A DNA stretch of 19,438 nucleotides from Phycisphaeraceae bacterium (GCA_020639215.1 JACKHA010000023.1:1-19438), one strand, 5' to 3'. Positions 7,699 through 14,881 are shown, numbered from the stretch's first letter. Notes: generated from the sequence alone by a model not told the origin. Numbers and translations: made by a program.

Positions 7699-9426
7699 TC
7701 AGCACCCCGCAGCAAAGATGGTCAGGTAGTAGAAGAAGTCCTCGTTGTTGATGATGCCGTTCGGCACGCCGTAGCCCGGCTGGCCGGCGACGGCGCCCGT
7801 GGTCAGGTCCGCCACGCCCGCGTTGCCGGCGGCGTACTGGGCCAGGAAGTAGAAGAAATCGTTGTTGTCGAGCACGCCGTTGGGCGTGCCGTAGCCGGGC
7901 TGGCCCGCGACGGCGCCCGTGGTCAGGTCGGCGGCGCAGGGCGTGCCGATGGTGAAGTTCACGACGCTCTCGTCGGAGCCCGGCGTCTGCTGGGCGTCGC
8001 GGACGACCACGCGCAGGCGGGCCGCGCCCGTCGAGGGCTGGCCCGGGGGCACGTCCCACACGTACGACCCGTCGTCGGGCGTGTTGGTGGCGATCGGGAC
8101 GAACGACTGGCCCGCGTCGGTCGAGAGCAGGATGTCGGCCCCAACGGTCCCGTTGTCGTCGTCGCTGGACCACTGGATCGTGACGCTCTGGCCCTGCTGG
8201 ACCTGTCCGCCCTCGCGTAGCGTCCGCAGGAACGCCGTCGGCGTCGATCCGCCCGGCGCGACCGGCACGTGCATGGCGATGCAGTGGAACACGCCGGCGG
8301 ACTGGGCGATCTGCTGGCCGTTGAGCTGGCGGACGGTCTTGCCCGGCACCAGGCCTTGCCAGATCGAGAGCGCCTGGGCGTTGTACGCCGCCGCCGTTGC
8401 GTTGGTGTACGACGGCACGACGAGAAGGTCGTTGCACAGCAGCACGTTCGTGAACGTGTAGTGCACGCCGCCGCTGGAGACCGCGGGCAGGCGGGTGATG
8501 GTCCAGCCGTTGCCGGCCATCAGGGCCGCGGTCGCGTCGCAGATCTGGTCCTGGGTCGAGCCCGAGGCCAGCGGCCAGTCGGAGATGACGGCCTGGCGGT
8601 CGCCATAGACCTGCATCCACATGTCGATGTGCTGGGTCGAGTCGATGCTCGTGGGAAACGGGTTGGTCAGCGTGGTCTCGAGGTTCTGGTAGTCGCGCCA
8701 GTACTGGACGATTTGGGCCTCGGTCAGCGAGGGGTTCTCGTTGCGGATCAGGCGCGTGGCGAAGGCGTCGCCCAGGCTCGAGAGGTGGTAGTTGCCCCCG
8801 CCGTGGATGAGCGGGATGTCGTACGACGCATGGTTCTTGAACGCGGCGAAGTCGTCGGGCACCTGGTTGTCGTTGGGGCGTGGGCGGTTGTACGTGTGGT
8901 CGACGATGGCGCGGACCTGGGCGCCGGGAGGGCCCTCGTAGATGTAGCGCGGGCCGTAGTCGCGGATCCAGACGGTGTCGGTGGTGCGCACGCGGAACAC
9001 GACGTTCGCCATGTTGGCCCCGGCCGACGCGAGGGTGGACGACACGCTGCTCTGCTCGCCCGGCGTGTCGACGTAGACGTACGCCCTGGCGTTCCCGTCC
9101 GTCGTGACCCAGCGGATCAACTGCGTGAGCTGCGTCGTGAACTGCTCCCACGCGAAGCAGATGCCGTCCATCGGCTCGTATTCGCCGGGGCAGTAGACGT
9201 CGCCCGTCGGGGCGTCGGCCGCCTCCGGCACGACCAGCGGATGCAGTTCCAGATACGCCCGCTCGGCCTCGGTCAGGTTCCGAGGCAGGTTCGGCTCGTC
9301 CCAAGGTCGATCGGCGAAGGGAATGACCTGGGCCGAGGCGACGCCGGCGAGCACCAGCAGTGCGGCCGCAGGAAAGCGGCAGCCGAGGCCTGCGAGAGAG
9401 TGGCGACGAACGGCGTCGTGCGGCAT
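7699..9426 (-). CDS. Secreted agmatine/peptidylarginine deiminase-like protein with GC-type dockerin tail
   Basis: A 575-residue exported member of the PAD_porph/agmatine deiminase superfamily, which hydrolyses guanidino groups to ureido groups plus ammonia. Signal peptide about 1-32. Catalytic domain about 75-390 with CPGEYEPMDGICFAW (about 79-93), TVWIRDYGP (Asp 156), IHGGGNYH (about 207-214), HIDMW (His 267, Asp 269) and VFHCIAMHVP (nucleophile Cys 382). All the residues I expect for catalysis are in place. A beta-sandwich (about 398-494, VTIQWSSDDD...YVWDVPPGQP) follows, then the dockerin pair (500-575, DNA 7699-7929). A Cys is at 497 and the end is AAGC. Secreted deiminases are rare; the Porphyromonas gingivalis enzyme has a comparable signal, catalytic, Ig-like and sorting-tail layout. 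Free agmatine or protein arginine are both possible substrates. The start could be ATG 9426 or a little upstream (9442). Confidence 0.9.
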   Translation of the reverse strand: MPHDAVRRHSLAGLGCRFPAAALLVLAGVASAQVIPFADRPWDEPNLPRNLTEAERAYLELHPLVVPEAADAPTGDVYCPGEYEPMDGICFAWEQFTTQLTQLIRWVTTDGNARAYVYVDTPGEQSSVSSTLASAGANMANVVFRVRTTDTVWIRDYGPRYIYEGPPGAQVRAIVDHTYNRPRPNDNQVPDDFAAFKNHASYDIPLIHGGGNYHLSSLGDAFATRLIRNENPSLTEAQIVQYWRDYQNLETTLTNPFPTSIDSTQHIDMWMQVYGDRQAVISDWPLASGSTQDQICDATAALMAGNGWTITRLPAVSSGGVHYTFTNVLLCNDLLVVPSYTNATAAAYNAQALSIWQGLVPGKTVRQLNGQQIAQSAGVFHCIAMHVPVAPGGSTPTAFLRTLREGGQVQQGQSVTIQWSSDDDNGTVGADILLSTDAGQSFVPIATNTPDDGSYVWDVPPGQPSTGAARLRVVVRDAQQTPGSDESVVNFTIGTPCAADLTTGAVAGQPGYGTPNGVLDNNDFFYFLAQYAAGNAGVADLTTGAVAGQPGYGVPNGIINNEDFFYYLTIFAAGC

Positions 9427-9554
9427 GGATCGGACCCCTCAACCCCCGGGACAGTTGGATGCAAAGCGTACCACATCCGACCCCGGGGGAGGAGGACGAA
9501 AGCGTTCCAAGCCGATGGGTCCGATACTCGTGGGGGCGAGGGCGGGTCGATCGC

Positions 9555-10538
9555 TCAGCACCCGGCCGCGAAGATCGCCAGATAGTAGAAAAAGTCGTCG
9601 TTGGACAGCACGCCGTTGGGCACGCCGTAGCCGGGCTGGCCCGGCACGGCCCCGGTGGTCAGGTCGGCGACCGCGAGATTCCCGGCGGCGAACTGGGCGA
9701 GGTAGTAGAAGAAGTCGTCATTGGTCAGTTCGCAGTTGGGCAGCCCGTAGCCGGGCGTGCCGGGGACCGCGCCGTGCGTGATGTCCGCCCCGCAGCCGGC
9801 CATGACCGAGGAGCCGGGGTTGGCGAAGAGGAAGTCGATGTCCGCGTCGGACAGGACGCGGTTGTAGATCTGGATGTCGTCGAGGAGTCCGTCGCACGCT
9901 CCGAAAGGCGAGCCACTTGGGTTTTCGAGCCCCCCGATCATCAGCGGCGCGAAAGTGGGGCCGATCGACACGGGGGTCTTGGACTGCTCGGCGGGCGCGC
10001 CGTCGACGTACACGCGGATCATGGACGGATCGCGGGTGAACACGACCTGGTGCCACTGGTCGTCGTTGAGGCTGGTGGTGGAGATGGGCTCGGGGCCGGG
10101 GCCGTGCGAGGCATAGAACCACGCCTTGCCGGGCGCACCGTAGCTCCCCCCGCTGACCCCGACGTCGATGAAGTACCCGGCGACCACCGTGGCGCGGTGG
10201 CGTCCCAGAATGAATTGGTCGGGGCTCGCCGGCGTGGGCAGGCGGACCCACACGACGATGGAGAAGCGGCTTTGGCCCGTCAGCGGCAGCACGTCGCCGA
10301 TCAGCACCCGGTCGCTGGTCGCCCGCGACAGCAAGAGCGCGCCGCCCTCGATGCCCATGCCGGGCGCGAAGGACGCGCCGCCCTGGAGCGTGCCGGGGAA
10401 GTTGCGGGCGTCGTCCGACACGGTCGGCCCGACGCTCTCGTTGAACTTCCAGTGGGCGATGGGGCCGGTGGCCGCCAGGGCGCTGGCCGCGGTCGCCGCG
10501 GCGATGAGGCACGACGCGGAGCGCGTCAATGATGGCAT
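9555..10538 (-). CDS. Secreted GC-type dockerin protein with LamG/concanavalin A-like domain
   Basis: A 327-residue exported protein. Signal peptide about 1-23. A LamG-like jelly roll at about 25-245 opens with IAHWKFNESVGPTVSDDA and contains ALLLSRATSDRVLIG, FSIVVWVRLP, DQWHQVVFTRDPSMIRVYVDG and GLLDDIQIYNRVLSDADID, the standard landmarks of the LamG_3 fold. Dockerin pair at 252-327 (DNA 9555-9785). Its first motif is variant (DITHGAVPG...LPNCELTNDD), with a Cys in place of the usual Gly after PN. A Cys is at 249 and the end is AAGC. GGAGGG precedes the ATG at 10538, and a candidate promoter lies about 50 bases upstream. No catalytic residues are recognisable, so a binding or adhesive role is likely, probably with glycans, but the ligand is unknown. 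Confidence 0.88.
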   Translation of the reverse strand: MPSLTRSASCLIAAATAASALAATGPIAHWKFNESVGPTVSDDARNFPGTLQGGASFAPGMGIEGGALLLSRATSDRVLIGDVLPLTGQSRFSIVVWVRLPTPASPDQFILGRHRATVVAGYFIDVGVSGGSYGAPGKAWFYASHGPGPEPISTTSLNDDQWHQVVFTRDPSMIRVYVDGAPAEQSKTPVSIGPTFAPLMIGGLENPSGSPFGACDGLLDDIQIYNRVLSDADIDFLFANPGSSVMAGCGADITHGAVPGTPGYGLPNCELTNDDFFYYLAQFAAGNLAVADLTTGAVPGQPGYGVPNGVLSNDDFFYYLAIFAAGC

Positions 10539-10587
10539 CTCGATTCCCTCCGGGGGCGGCGCCGACCAATTGGCGGCCGCTTCCCCG

Positions 10588-10615
10588 ATTCTATCGATCG
10601 CGGATCACGCCACAA
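10588..10615 (-). promoter_or_regulatory. Candidate promoter of the LamG-like dockerin gene
   Basis: On the minus strand TTGTGG (10610-10615) and TAGAAT (10588-10593) are separated by 16 bases, and the start codon is 50 bases downstream. The -10 box and its GATAGAAT context are shared with the region ahead of the oxidase gene. The region is AT-richer than its surroundings. Confidence 0.45.
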
Positions 10616-10675
10616 GGATCTCGGACCACCCACCGGTGGCTCGACGTCCGCTAAACATGTGGATTTGGGCAAGGT

Positions 10676-10717
10676 CACCCACAAGACCGTTGTCCCGCGC
10701 GCCGGACAACGTGGGTG
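10676..10717 (-). terminator. Hairpin after the unknown beta-protein dockerin gene
   Basis: An 8-bp perfect stem (CGTTGTCC 10688-10695 with GGACAACG 10704-10711) is extended by CACCCA (10676-10681) pairing with TGGGTG (10712-10717) across a bulge. It begins about 23 bases past the stop at 10741. No strong T run follows on the minus strand, so termination strength is uncertain. Confidence 0.45.
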
Positions 10718-10740
10718 CCCGTGGCCCCAGGGAGGGCGTT

Positions 10741-11622
10741 TCAGCAGCCCGCCGCGAAGATCGCCAGGTAATAGAAGAAGTCGTCGTTGGTCAGCACGCC
10801 GTTCGGCACGCCGTAGCCGGGCTGGCCGGGAACCGCCCCGGTCGTAAGATCGGCGACCGCCAGATTCCCGGCGGCGAACTGGCCCAGGTAGTAGAAGAAG
10901 TCGTCGTTGTTCAGCACGCCGTTCGGCACGCCGAAGCCGGGCTGGCCCGCGACGGCGCCCGTGGTCAGGTCCGGCTCGCACACGGGCATCGGGATGGTGC
11001 CGCTGGAGCGGACCGCGGCGTTGATCGTGACCGTCACGTCGATGCCGTTCAGATTCTGTGTCTGCGCGCCGGAGAGATCGAACGCCAGGCTCAGGGTGTC
11101 GCCCGCGACCGTGGCGGTGCCGGCGGCGTCGCCGTTGATCACGCCCGCCGTCGACAGGTCGATCGGGATGGTGCCGATCGCGCCGAACAGGAAGCCCGAG
11201 CCGACGGCCTGGCCCGTGCCCGTGGCCATCGTGGGCAGCCCCGTCAGGCTGAACGCCCCGCCCGCGCCCAGCGGGCCCGCCGCCGAGGGCGTGCCCGGGT
11301 TGGCGTACGACACGACCACGTTGTTGAGCGTGATGGTCAGGCGCCCCAGGAGCCCCGCGTTGAGCACGATGGTGATCTGCTCGGTCACGTTGATCGTGTA
11401 GTCCGACAGGGCGATGGTGGTGGGGGCCGCGCCGTTGTCCAGCACCGCGTCCACGCTTCCGGAGAGCGGGGAGGTGTCGCTGCCGCTCAGCCCGGCGGCG
11501 TCGATCCGGATGCTCACGCTGGACTGGGTCTGGCTGATCGTCGTCGGGACGGTGACGGCGCCCAGCGCGGGGGCCGCCAGCAGCAGGGCGCAGAAACCGG
11601 CGGCGAGTGTGCGGGTGAACAT
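10741..11622 (-). CDS. Secreted GC-type dockerin protein, unknown beta-rich module
   Basis: A 293-residue exported protein. Signal peptide about 1-22 (MFTRTLAAGFCALLLAAPAL...). The module at about 23-212 is Ser/Thr/Gly/Val-rich and predicted to be all beta: repeated hydrophobic strands such as SVSIRIDAAGLSG, ITIVLNAGLLGRLTITLNNVV and DTLSLAFDLSGAQTQNLNG alternate with glycine turns. I do not recognise the family and see no catalytic motif. Dockerin pair at 218-293 (DNA 10741-10971), with a Cys at 215 and the end AAGC. The ATG at 11622 is chosen because it gives the signal peptide and is preceded by GAGGAGAG. The longer open frame upstream is a shadow of the sugar dehydrogenase gene. About 140 GC-rich bases with no obvious promoter separate it from that gene, so the two may be co-transcribed. 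Confidence 0.82.
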   Translation of the reverse strand: MFTRTLAAGFCALLLAAPALGAVTVPTTISQTQSSVSIRIDAAGLSGSDTSPLSGSVDAVLDNGAAPTTIALSDYTINVTEQITIVLNAGLLGRLTITLNNVVVSYANPGTPSAAGPLGAGGAFSLTGLPTMATGTGQAVGSGFLFGAIGTIPIDLSTAGVINGDAAGTATVAGDTLSLAFDLSGAQTQNLNGIDVTVTINAAVRSSGTIPMPVCEPDLTTGAVAGQPGFGVPNGVLNNDDFFYYLGQFAAGNLAVADLTTGAVPGQPGYGVPNGVLTNDDFFYYLAIFAAGC

Positions 11623-11762
11623 CGGCTCTCCTCGGGGTGCGGGCTCTGGCGGCCCGCGGTCGTTCAAGGCGTCGGGTGGCGGGGCGCTGCGGGGCGCCCG
11701 GTCGAAGCGCCGGGCGGGCGGGCGGCCCGCGCGGCGTGCGAGGTCCGGATGGGCGGCGGGGC

Positions 11763-13208
11763 TCAGTTCGAGCAGCCCGCCCCGAAGATCGTCAGGTAGT
11801 AGAAGAAGTCGTCGTTGGTGATCACGCCGTTGGGCACGCCGTAACCCGGCTGGCCGGCGACCGCGCCGGTGGTCAGGTCGGCGACCGCGACGTTGCCGGC
11901 TGCGAACTGGGCGAGGTAGTAGAAGAAGTCGTCGTTGGTCAGCACGCCGTTGGGCACGCCGTAGCCGGGCTGGCCGGGCACCGCGCCGTTGGTCAGGTCG
12001 GCGTCGGAGCACGCGACGGCGACGATCTTCCAGAGCTGCCCGGAGTTCTGGTCGGTGTAGTACAGCTCGCCGTCGGGCCCCTCGCCGAAGGAGGTGAGGT
12101 TGTCGCCCATGTCGAACAGGAACACCGACGGGCCGGGGGGCGCCGCGGGCCCGGCCGGGATCGTCCAGATCTCGCCGGTGCAGTAGTCGCCGAAGACGTA
12201 CCGCCCGGACAGGCGCGGGATGAGCGAGCCGCGATAGACGTACCCGCCCGTGATCGAGCACCGCCCGGCGGAGTGGGCGTACTCGTGCACCGGGATCTCG
12301 AGGCCGGCGGCGAACGGCGTGCAGCCGGAGAGGCCCGTCGAGTGGTTGCCCTCCATGCAGCGCCACCCGTAGTTCTCGCCGCCGATGCTGGCCTGGGCCT
12401 GGAAGTTGATCTCCTCCCACAAACCCTGGCCGACGTCTCCGATGTACAGATCGCCGGTGGCGCGGTCGAACGAGTTCCGCCACGGGTTGCGCAGCCCGTA
12501 CGCCCAGATCTCGTCGCGACCGGGCGTCCCGCCCGAGAACGGGTTCGTCGTCGGCACGCGGTACTGCAGGCCGGGGTCCTGGCCGTTGACGTCGATCCGG
12601 AGCAACTTGCCCAGCAGCACCTCAGTGTTCTGCCCGTTGGCCTGCGGGTCGTTGCCCGAGCCGCCGTCGCCCGAGGCGATGTACAGGAACCCGTCCGGCC
12701 CGAAGGCGATCCACCCGCCGTTGTGGTTCGAGAATGGCTGAGAGATCGCGAGCATCACGCGCCGCGTGGTCGTGTCGACGACCGCCGAGGTGGCAGGGTC
12801 GCCCAGCACGCTGTACTCGGCCAGCGTGGTCGAGCCCGAGTTGTCGGTGTGGAAGATGTACAGAAGCCCGTTGCTCTGGTAGTTCGGGTGGAACGCCAGG
12901 CCGAGCAGGCCCTGTTCGCTGGAGGTGCTCGTGCCGCCGCCGGTGATCGCGTCGACGTTCAGGAACGGCGTCGGACTGGTCACACCATTTTCGACAATCC
13001 GAATCAACCCCTGCTTCTCGATCACGAACAGCCGATCGGCCGGGTCGCCCGGCGCGTACGTCACCCAGATCGGGCGGATCAGGCCGGAGACGACCAGTTG
13101 CCCTTCGGCGAGCGGCTGGCCCAGCGCGGGCGCGCTCGCCAGCGCCAGGCCGCACGCACCGAGCACGCCACACGCCGCATGGGTTGAACGCATCAACATC
13201 GAACGCAT
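11763..13208 (-). CDS. Secreted PQQ-dependent sugar dehydrogenase-like protein with dockerin tail
   Basis: A 481-residue exported protein of the soluble glucose/sorbosone dehydrogenase family, a six-bladed beta-propeller that oxidises sugars using PQQ. Signal peptide about 1-30. Landmarks: IRPIWVTYAPGDPADRLFVIEK (from 44), GLLGLAFHPNY (100-110), FSNHNGGWIAFGPDGFLYIASGDGG (159-183) with the His expected near the active site, LLGKLLRIDVNG (198-209), AYGLRNPWRNSFD (236-248), DLYIGDVGQGLWEEI (253-267) and GENYGWRCMEG. By family knowledge electrons would pass to an unknown acceptor. Dockerin pair at 404-481 (DNA 11763-11999). It deviates from its neighbours: the leading Cys (400) is four residues before the motif instead of three, and the protein ends GAGCSN instead of AGC. 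I chose ATG 13208 because it gives the signal peptide and follows GAAGGGAGAAG; the longer start at 13322 is less likely. Confidence 0.9.
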   Translation of the reverse strand: MRSMLMRSTHAACGVLGACGLALASAPALGQPLAEGQLVVSGLIRPIWVTYAPGDPADRLFVIEKQGLIRIVENGVTSPTPFLNVDAITGGGTSTSSEQGLLGLAFHPNYQSNGLLYIFHTDNSGSTTLAEYSVLGDPATSAVVDTTTRRVMLAISQPFSNHNGGWIAFGPDGFLYIASGDGGSGNDPQANGQNTEVLLGKLLRIDVNGQDPGLQYRVPTTNPFSGGTPGRDEIWAYGLRNPWRNSFDRATGDLYIGDVGQGLWEEINFQAQASIGGENYGWRCMEGNHSTGLSGCTPFAAGLEIPVHEYAHSAGRCSITGGYVYRGSLIPRLSGRYVFGDYCTGEIWTIPAGPAAPPGPSVFLFDMGDNLTSFGEGPDGELYYTDQNSGQLWKIVAVACSDADLTNGAVPGQPGYGVPNGVLTNDDFFYYLAQFAAGNVAVADLTTGAVAGQPGYGVPNGVITNDDFFYYLTIFGAGCSN

Positions 13209-13349
13209 CGCTTCTCCCTTCTCATCCATCCGCACGAGCCGACGCCCGGCGGGCTTGCCGCCCGCGTCCGAGAACGCGCCGGCGTCTCCATCGCCCGTAG
13301 TGTCCCGCCGACCCCCGTCCAACGCAAGGCGACCGGACGAATCGGCGCG

Positions 13350-13375
13350 AAAAACCCCGCGATCGCGCGGGGTTT
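13350..13375 (-). terminator. Rho-independent terminator
   Basis: A perfect 10-bp stem (AAACCCCGCG 13352-13361 with CGCGGGGTTT 13366-13375, loop ATCG) is followed by a run of five T on the minus strand (13350-13354). It lies about 79 bases after the stop at 13454 and would end transcription of the Cys-rich dockerin gene, separating it from the sugar dehydrogenase. Confidence 0.85.
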
Positions 13376-13453
13376 GGTTGGGAGTCCGGCCCTAGGCACG
13401 CCCCGGAACCGGGACGCCACGCGCACCACGGGTTTGCCGCGGCGTTCGCCGGG

Positions 13454-14881
13454 TCAGCACCCGGCCGCGAAGATCGCCAGGTAGTAGAAGAAGTCGTCGT
13501 TGTTCAGCACGCCGTTGGGCACGCCGTAGCCGGGCTGGCCGGCGACGGCCCCGGTGGTCAGATCGCACACGGCAAGGTTGCCCAGCGCGAACTCGTTGAG
13601 GTAGTAGAAGAAGTCGTCGTTGTTGAGCACGCCATTTGGCACGCCGTAGCCGGGCTGGCCCGGGATCGCGCCGGAGGTCAGGTCGGGCTCGCACGACGGG
13701 GCGTTGCACGCGCCGGGCTGGCCGCACTCGGTGCCGGCCCCGCCCCAGTTGCCGCCGAGCTGGCCGCACACGCTCTGCGTCACGTTCGCGCACGTGCCCA
13801 GGCCCGGGATGCAGCACGAGCCGGTCGGCTCGACGCAGGTGATGAACTGGCACTGGCTGCCGTCACCCTGGTAGACGCCGCCCGCGCTGGCGCAGTTGCC
13901 CACGCTCATCTCCTGGCACGTGTTGCCCGGCAGGCAGCAGGCCCCGAAGCCCGGCAGGCAGTTCAGGCGGGTCCAGGAGGTGCGCATGACCCAGTCGCCG
14001 CTCGGGCGGCACGGGATCAGGCCGGTCGAGAGCTGCGAGAACCTCGCCCACCCGCCGTTGGGCGGGCAGCCGATCGGCCCGCAGTTGACGCCGAAGAGCC
14101 AGTTGTTGGTCGGCTCCTGCAGCCCGCTGCCGCTGGGCGGGGCGGGGTCGGTCGTCGGGAAGATGTTGAGGTTCGACGGCGGCGCGACCAGGCAGGGGTT
14201 GGACGTCTGGCTGTTGTGCCGGTCGATTCGGAAGGCGATGGTGAACTGCCCCGTGCCCCCGCTGTTGGTCAGGATGATCTGATCCGGGTCGTTTGGGTCG
14301 ATCTGGAAGACCAGGTGCAGGCCCTGCGTGCCCGGGCCGAGACGCGCGTGCGGCAGCAGCTGATCGTCCGACGAGTACTCGGCGATTAGCGTGCCCGACG
14401 TGGGCGTGCCCTCGTACACCAGCACGCTCCACCACGTCACGGTCTGGACCGACGCGTTGGTCGTGGCCCAGAACGTCTCGATCGTGTCCAGGCGCAGCGG
14501 GAAGTGGTCGGGCGGCAGCGTGTACGTCGCGGCCTGGAGCTCGTTCTGGGCGAAGCCGAGCTGGAGCGTGTAGGTGCCCGGTTGGAAGTCCTTGTCGGTG
14601 TGGGCCGAGATGCCGGTGCAGTTCTCAGGGGTCGGGTTCCCGGGGGCGCCGGGGACGTGGTTGAGGTTCCACTCGGTTTCGTTGTAGTGCGTCCCCAGCG
14701 ACGAGACGTACATCCGCTGCATCGACTCCAGCCGCACGGTCTGCTCCTGGAGGCGCGGGCCGGCGGCGTCGGGTAACGCCTCGTCGCCCGCTTGGGCCAG
14801 CGCCGGAAGCGAGGCGACTCCGAATGCGGCGAGCGCGCAGGCCAACGCGCCACGGCGCACGGTGCAAGACATCCTGTCCAT
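13454..14881 (-). CDS. Secreted GC-type dockerin protein with Cys-rich repeats, unknown N-terminal module
   Basis: A 475-residue exported protein. Signal peptide about 1-31 (…LACALAAFGVASLPALAQA). The region at about 35-310 has aromatic beta strands (NETEWNLNHVPGAPGNP, GTYTLQLGFAQNELQAATYTL, VQTVTWWSVLVYEGTPTSG, WARFSQL, GDWVMRTSWTRLNC) and no family I recognise. Two six-Cys repeats at about 312-394 (FGACC and TGSCC starts) match those in the multicopper oxidase. Dockerin pair at 400-475 (DNA 13454-13684), with a Cys at 397, an extra Cys in the inter-motif linker, and the end AAGC. GAGAGGGG precedes the ATG at 14881. It is the first gene of the array, divergent from lipB, and is followed by its own terminator, so it is probably a separate transcript. 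A structural or binding role is likely; this is inference. Confidence 0.82.
   Translation of the reverse strand: MDRMSCTVRRGALACALAAFGVASLPALAQAGDEALPDAAGPRLQEQTVRLESMQRMYVSSLGTHYNETEWNLNHVPGAPGNPTPENCTGISAHTDKDFQPGTYTLQLGFAQNELQAATYTLPPDHFPLRLDTIETFWATTNASVQTVTWWSVLVYEGTPTSGTLIAEYSSDDQLLPHARLGPGTQGLHLVFQIDPNDPDQIILTNSGGTGQFTIAFRIDRHNSQTSNPCLVAPPSNLNIFPTTDPAPPSGSGLQEPTNNWLFGVNCGPIGCPPNGGWARFSQLSTGLIPCRPSGDWVMRTSWTRLNCLPGFGACCLPGNTCQEMSVGNCASAGGVYQGDGSQCQFITCVEPTGSCCIPGLGTCANVTQSVCGQLGGNWGGAGTECGQPGACNAPSCEPDLTSGAIPGQPGYGVPNGVLNNDDFFYYLNEFALGNLAVCDLTTGAVAGQPGYGVPNGVLNNDDFFYYLAIFAAGC

Noticed and set aside
4163..7729. Plus-strand open frame of 1188 codons across the oxidase and discoidin-like genes
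   Set aside because: It is antisense to genes with clear domains and signal peptides, has low-complexity Arg/Gly/Val-rich content and no recognisable motif. Long antisense frames are expected in DNA this GC-rich.
10630..10639. Palindrome CCACCGGTGG as an operator
   Set aside because: A 10-base palindrome is expected by chance in GC-rich DNA, and no second copy is seen near other promoters.
11623..12483. Upstream extension of the frame of the unknown beta-protein gene
   Set aside because: It lies within the sugar dehydrogenase gene in another frame; the signal peptide and ribosome binding site support the start at 11622.
2970..13684. Regular repeats that might suggest a CRISPR array
   Set aside because: The repeated blocks are in-frame coding tails 0.7-2.5 kb apart, are imperfect, and have no spacer structure or cas genes.
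2970..14881. A cellulosome with scaffoldin in the window
   Set aside because: No protein here has cohesin domains, and none of the cargo is a recognisable glycoside hydrolase, so a cellulosome analogy goes no further than the tail.
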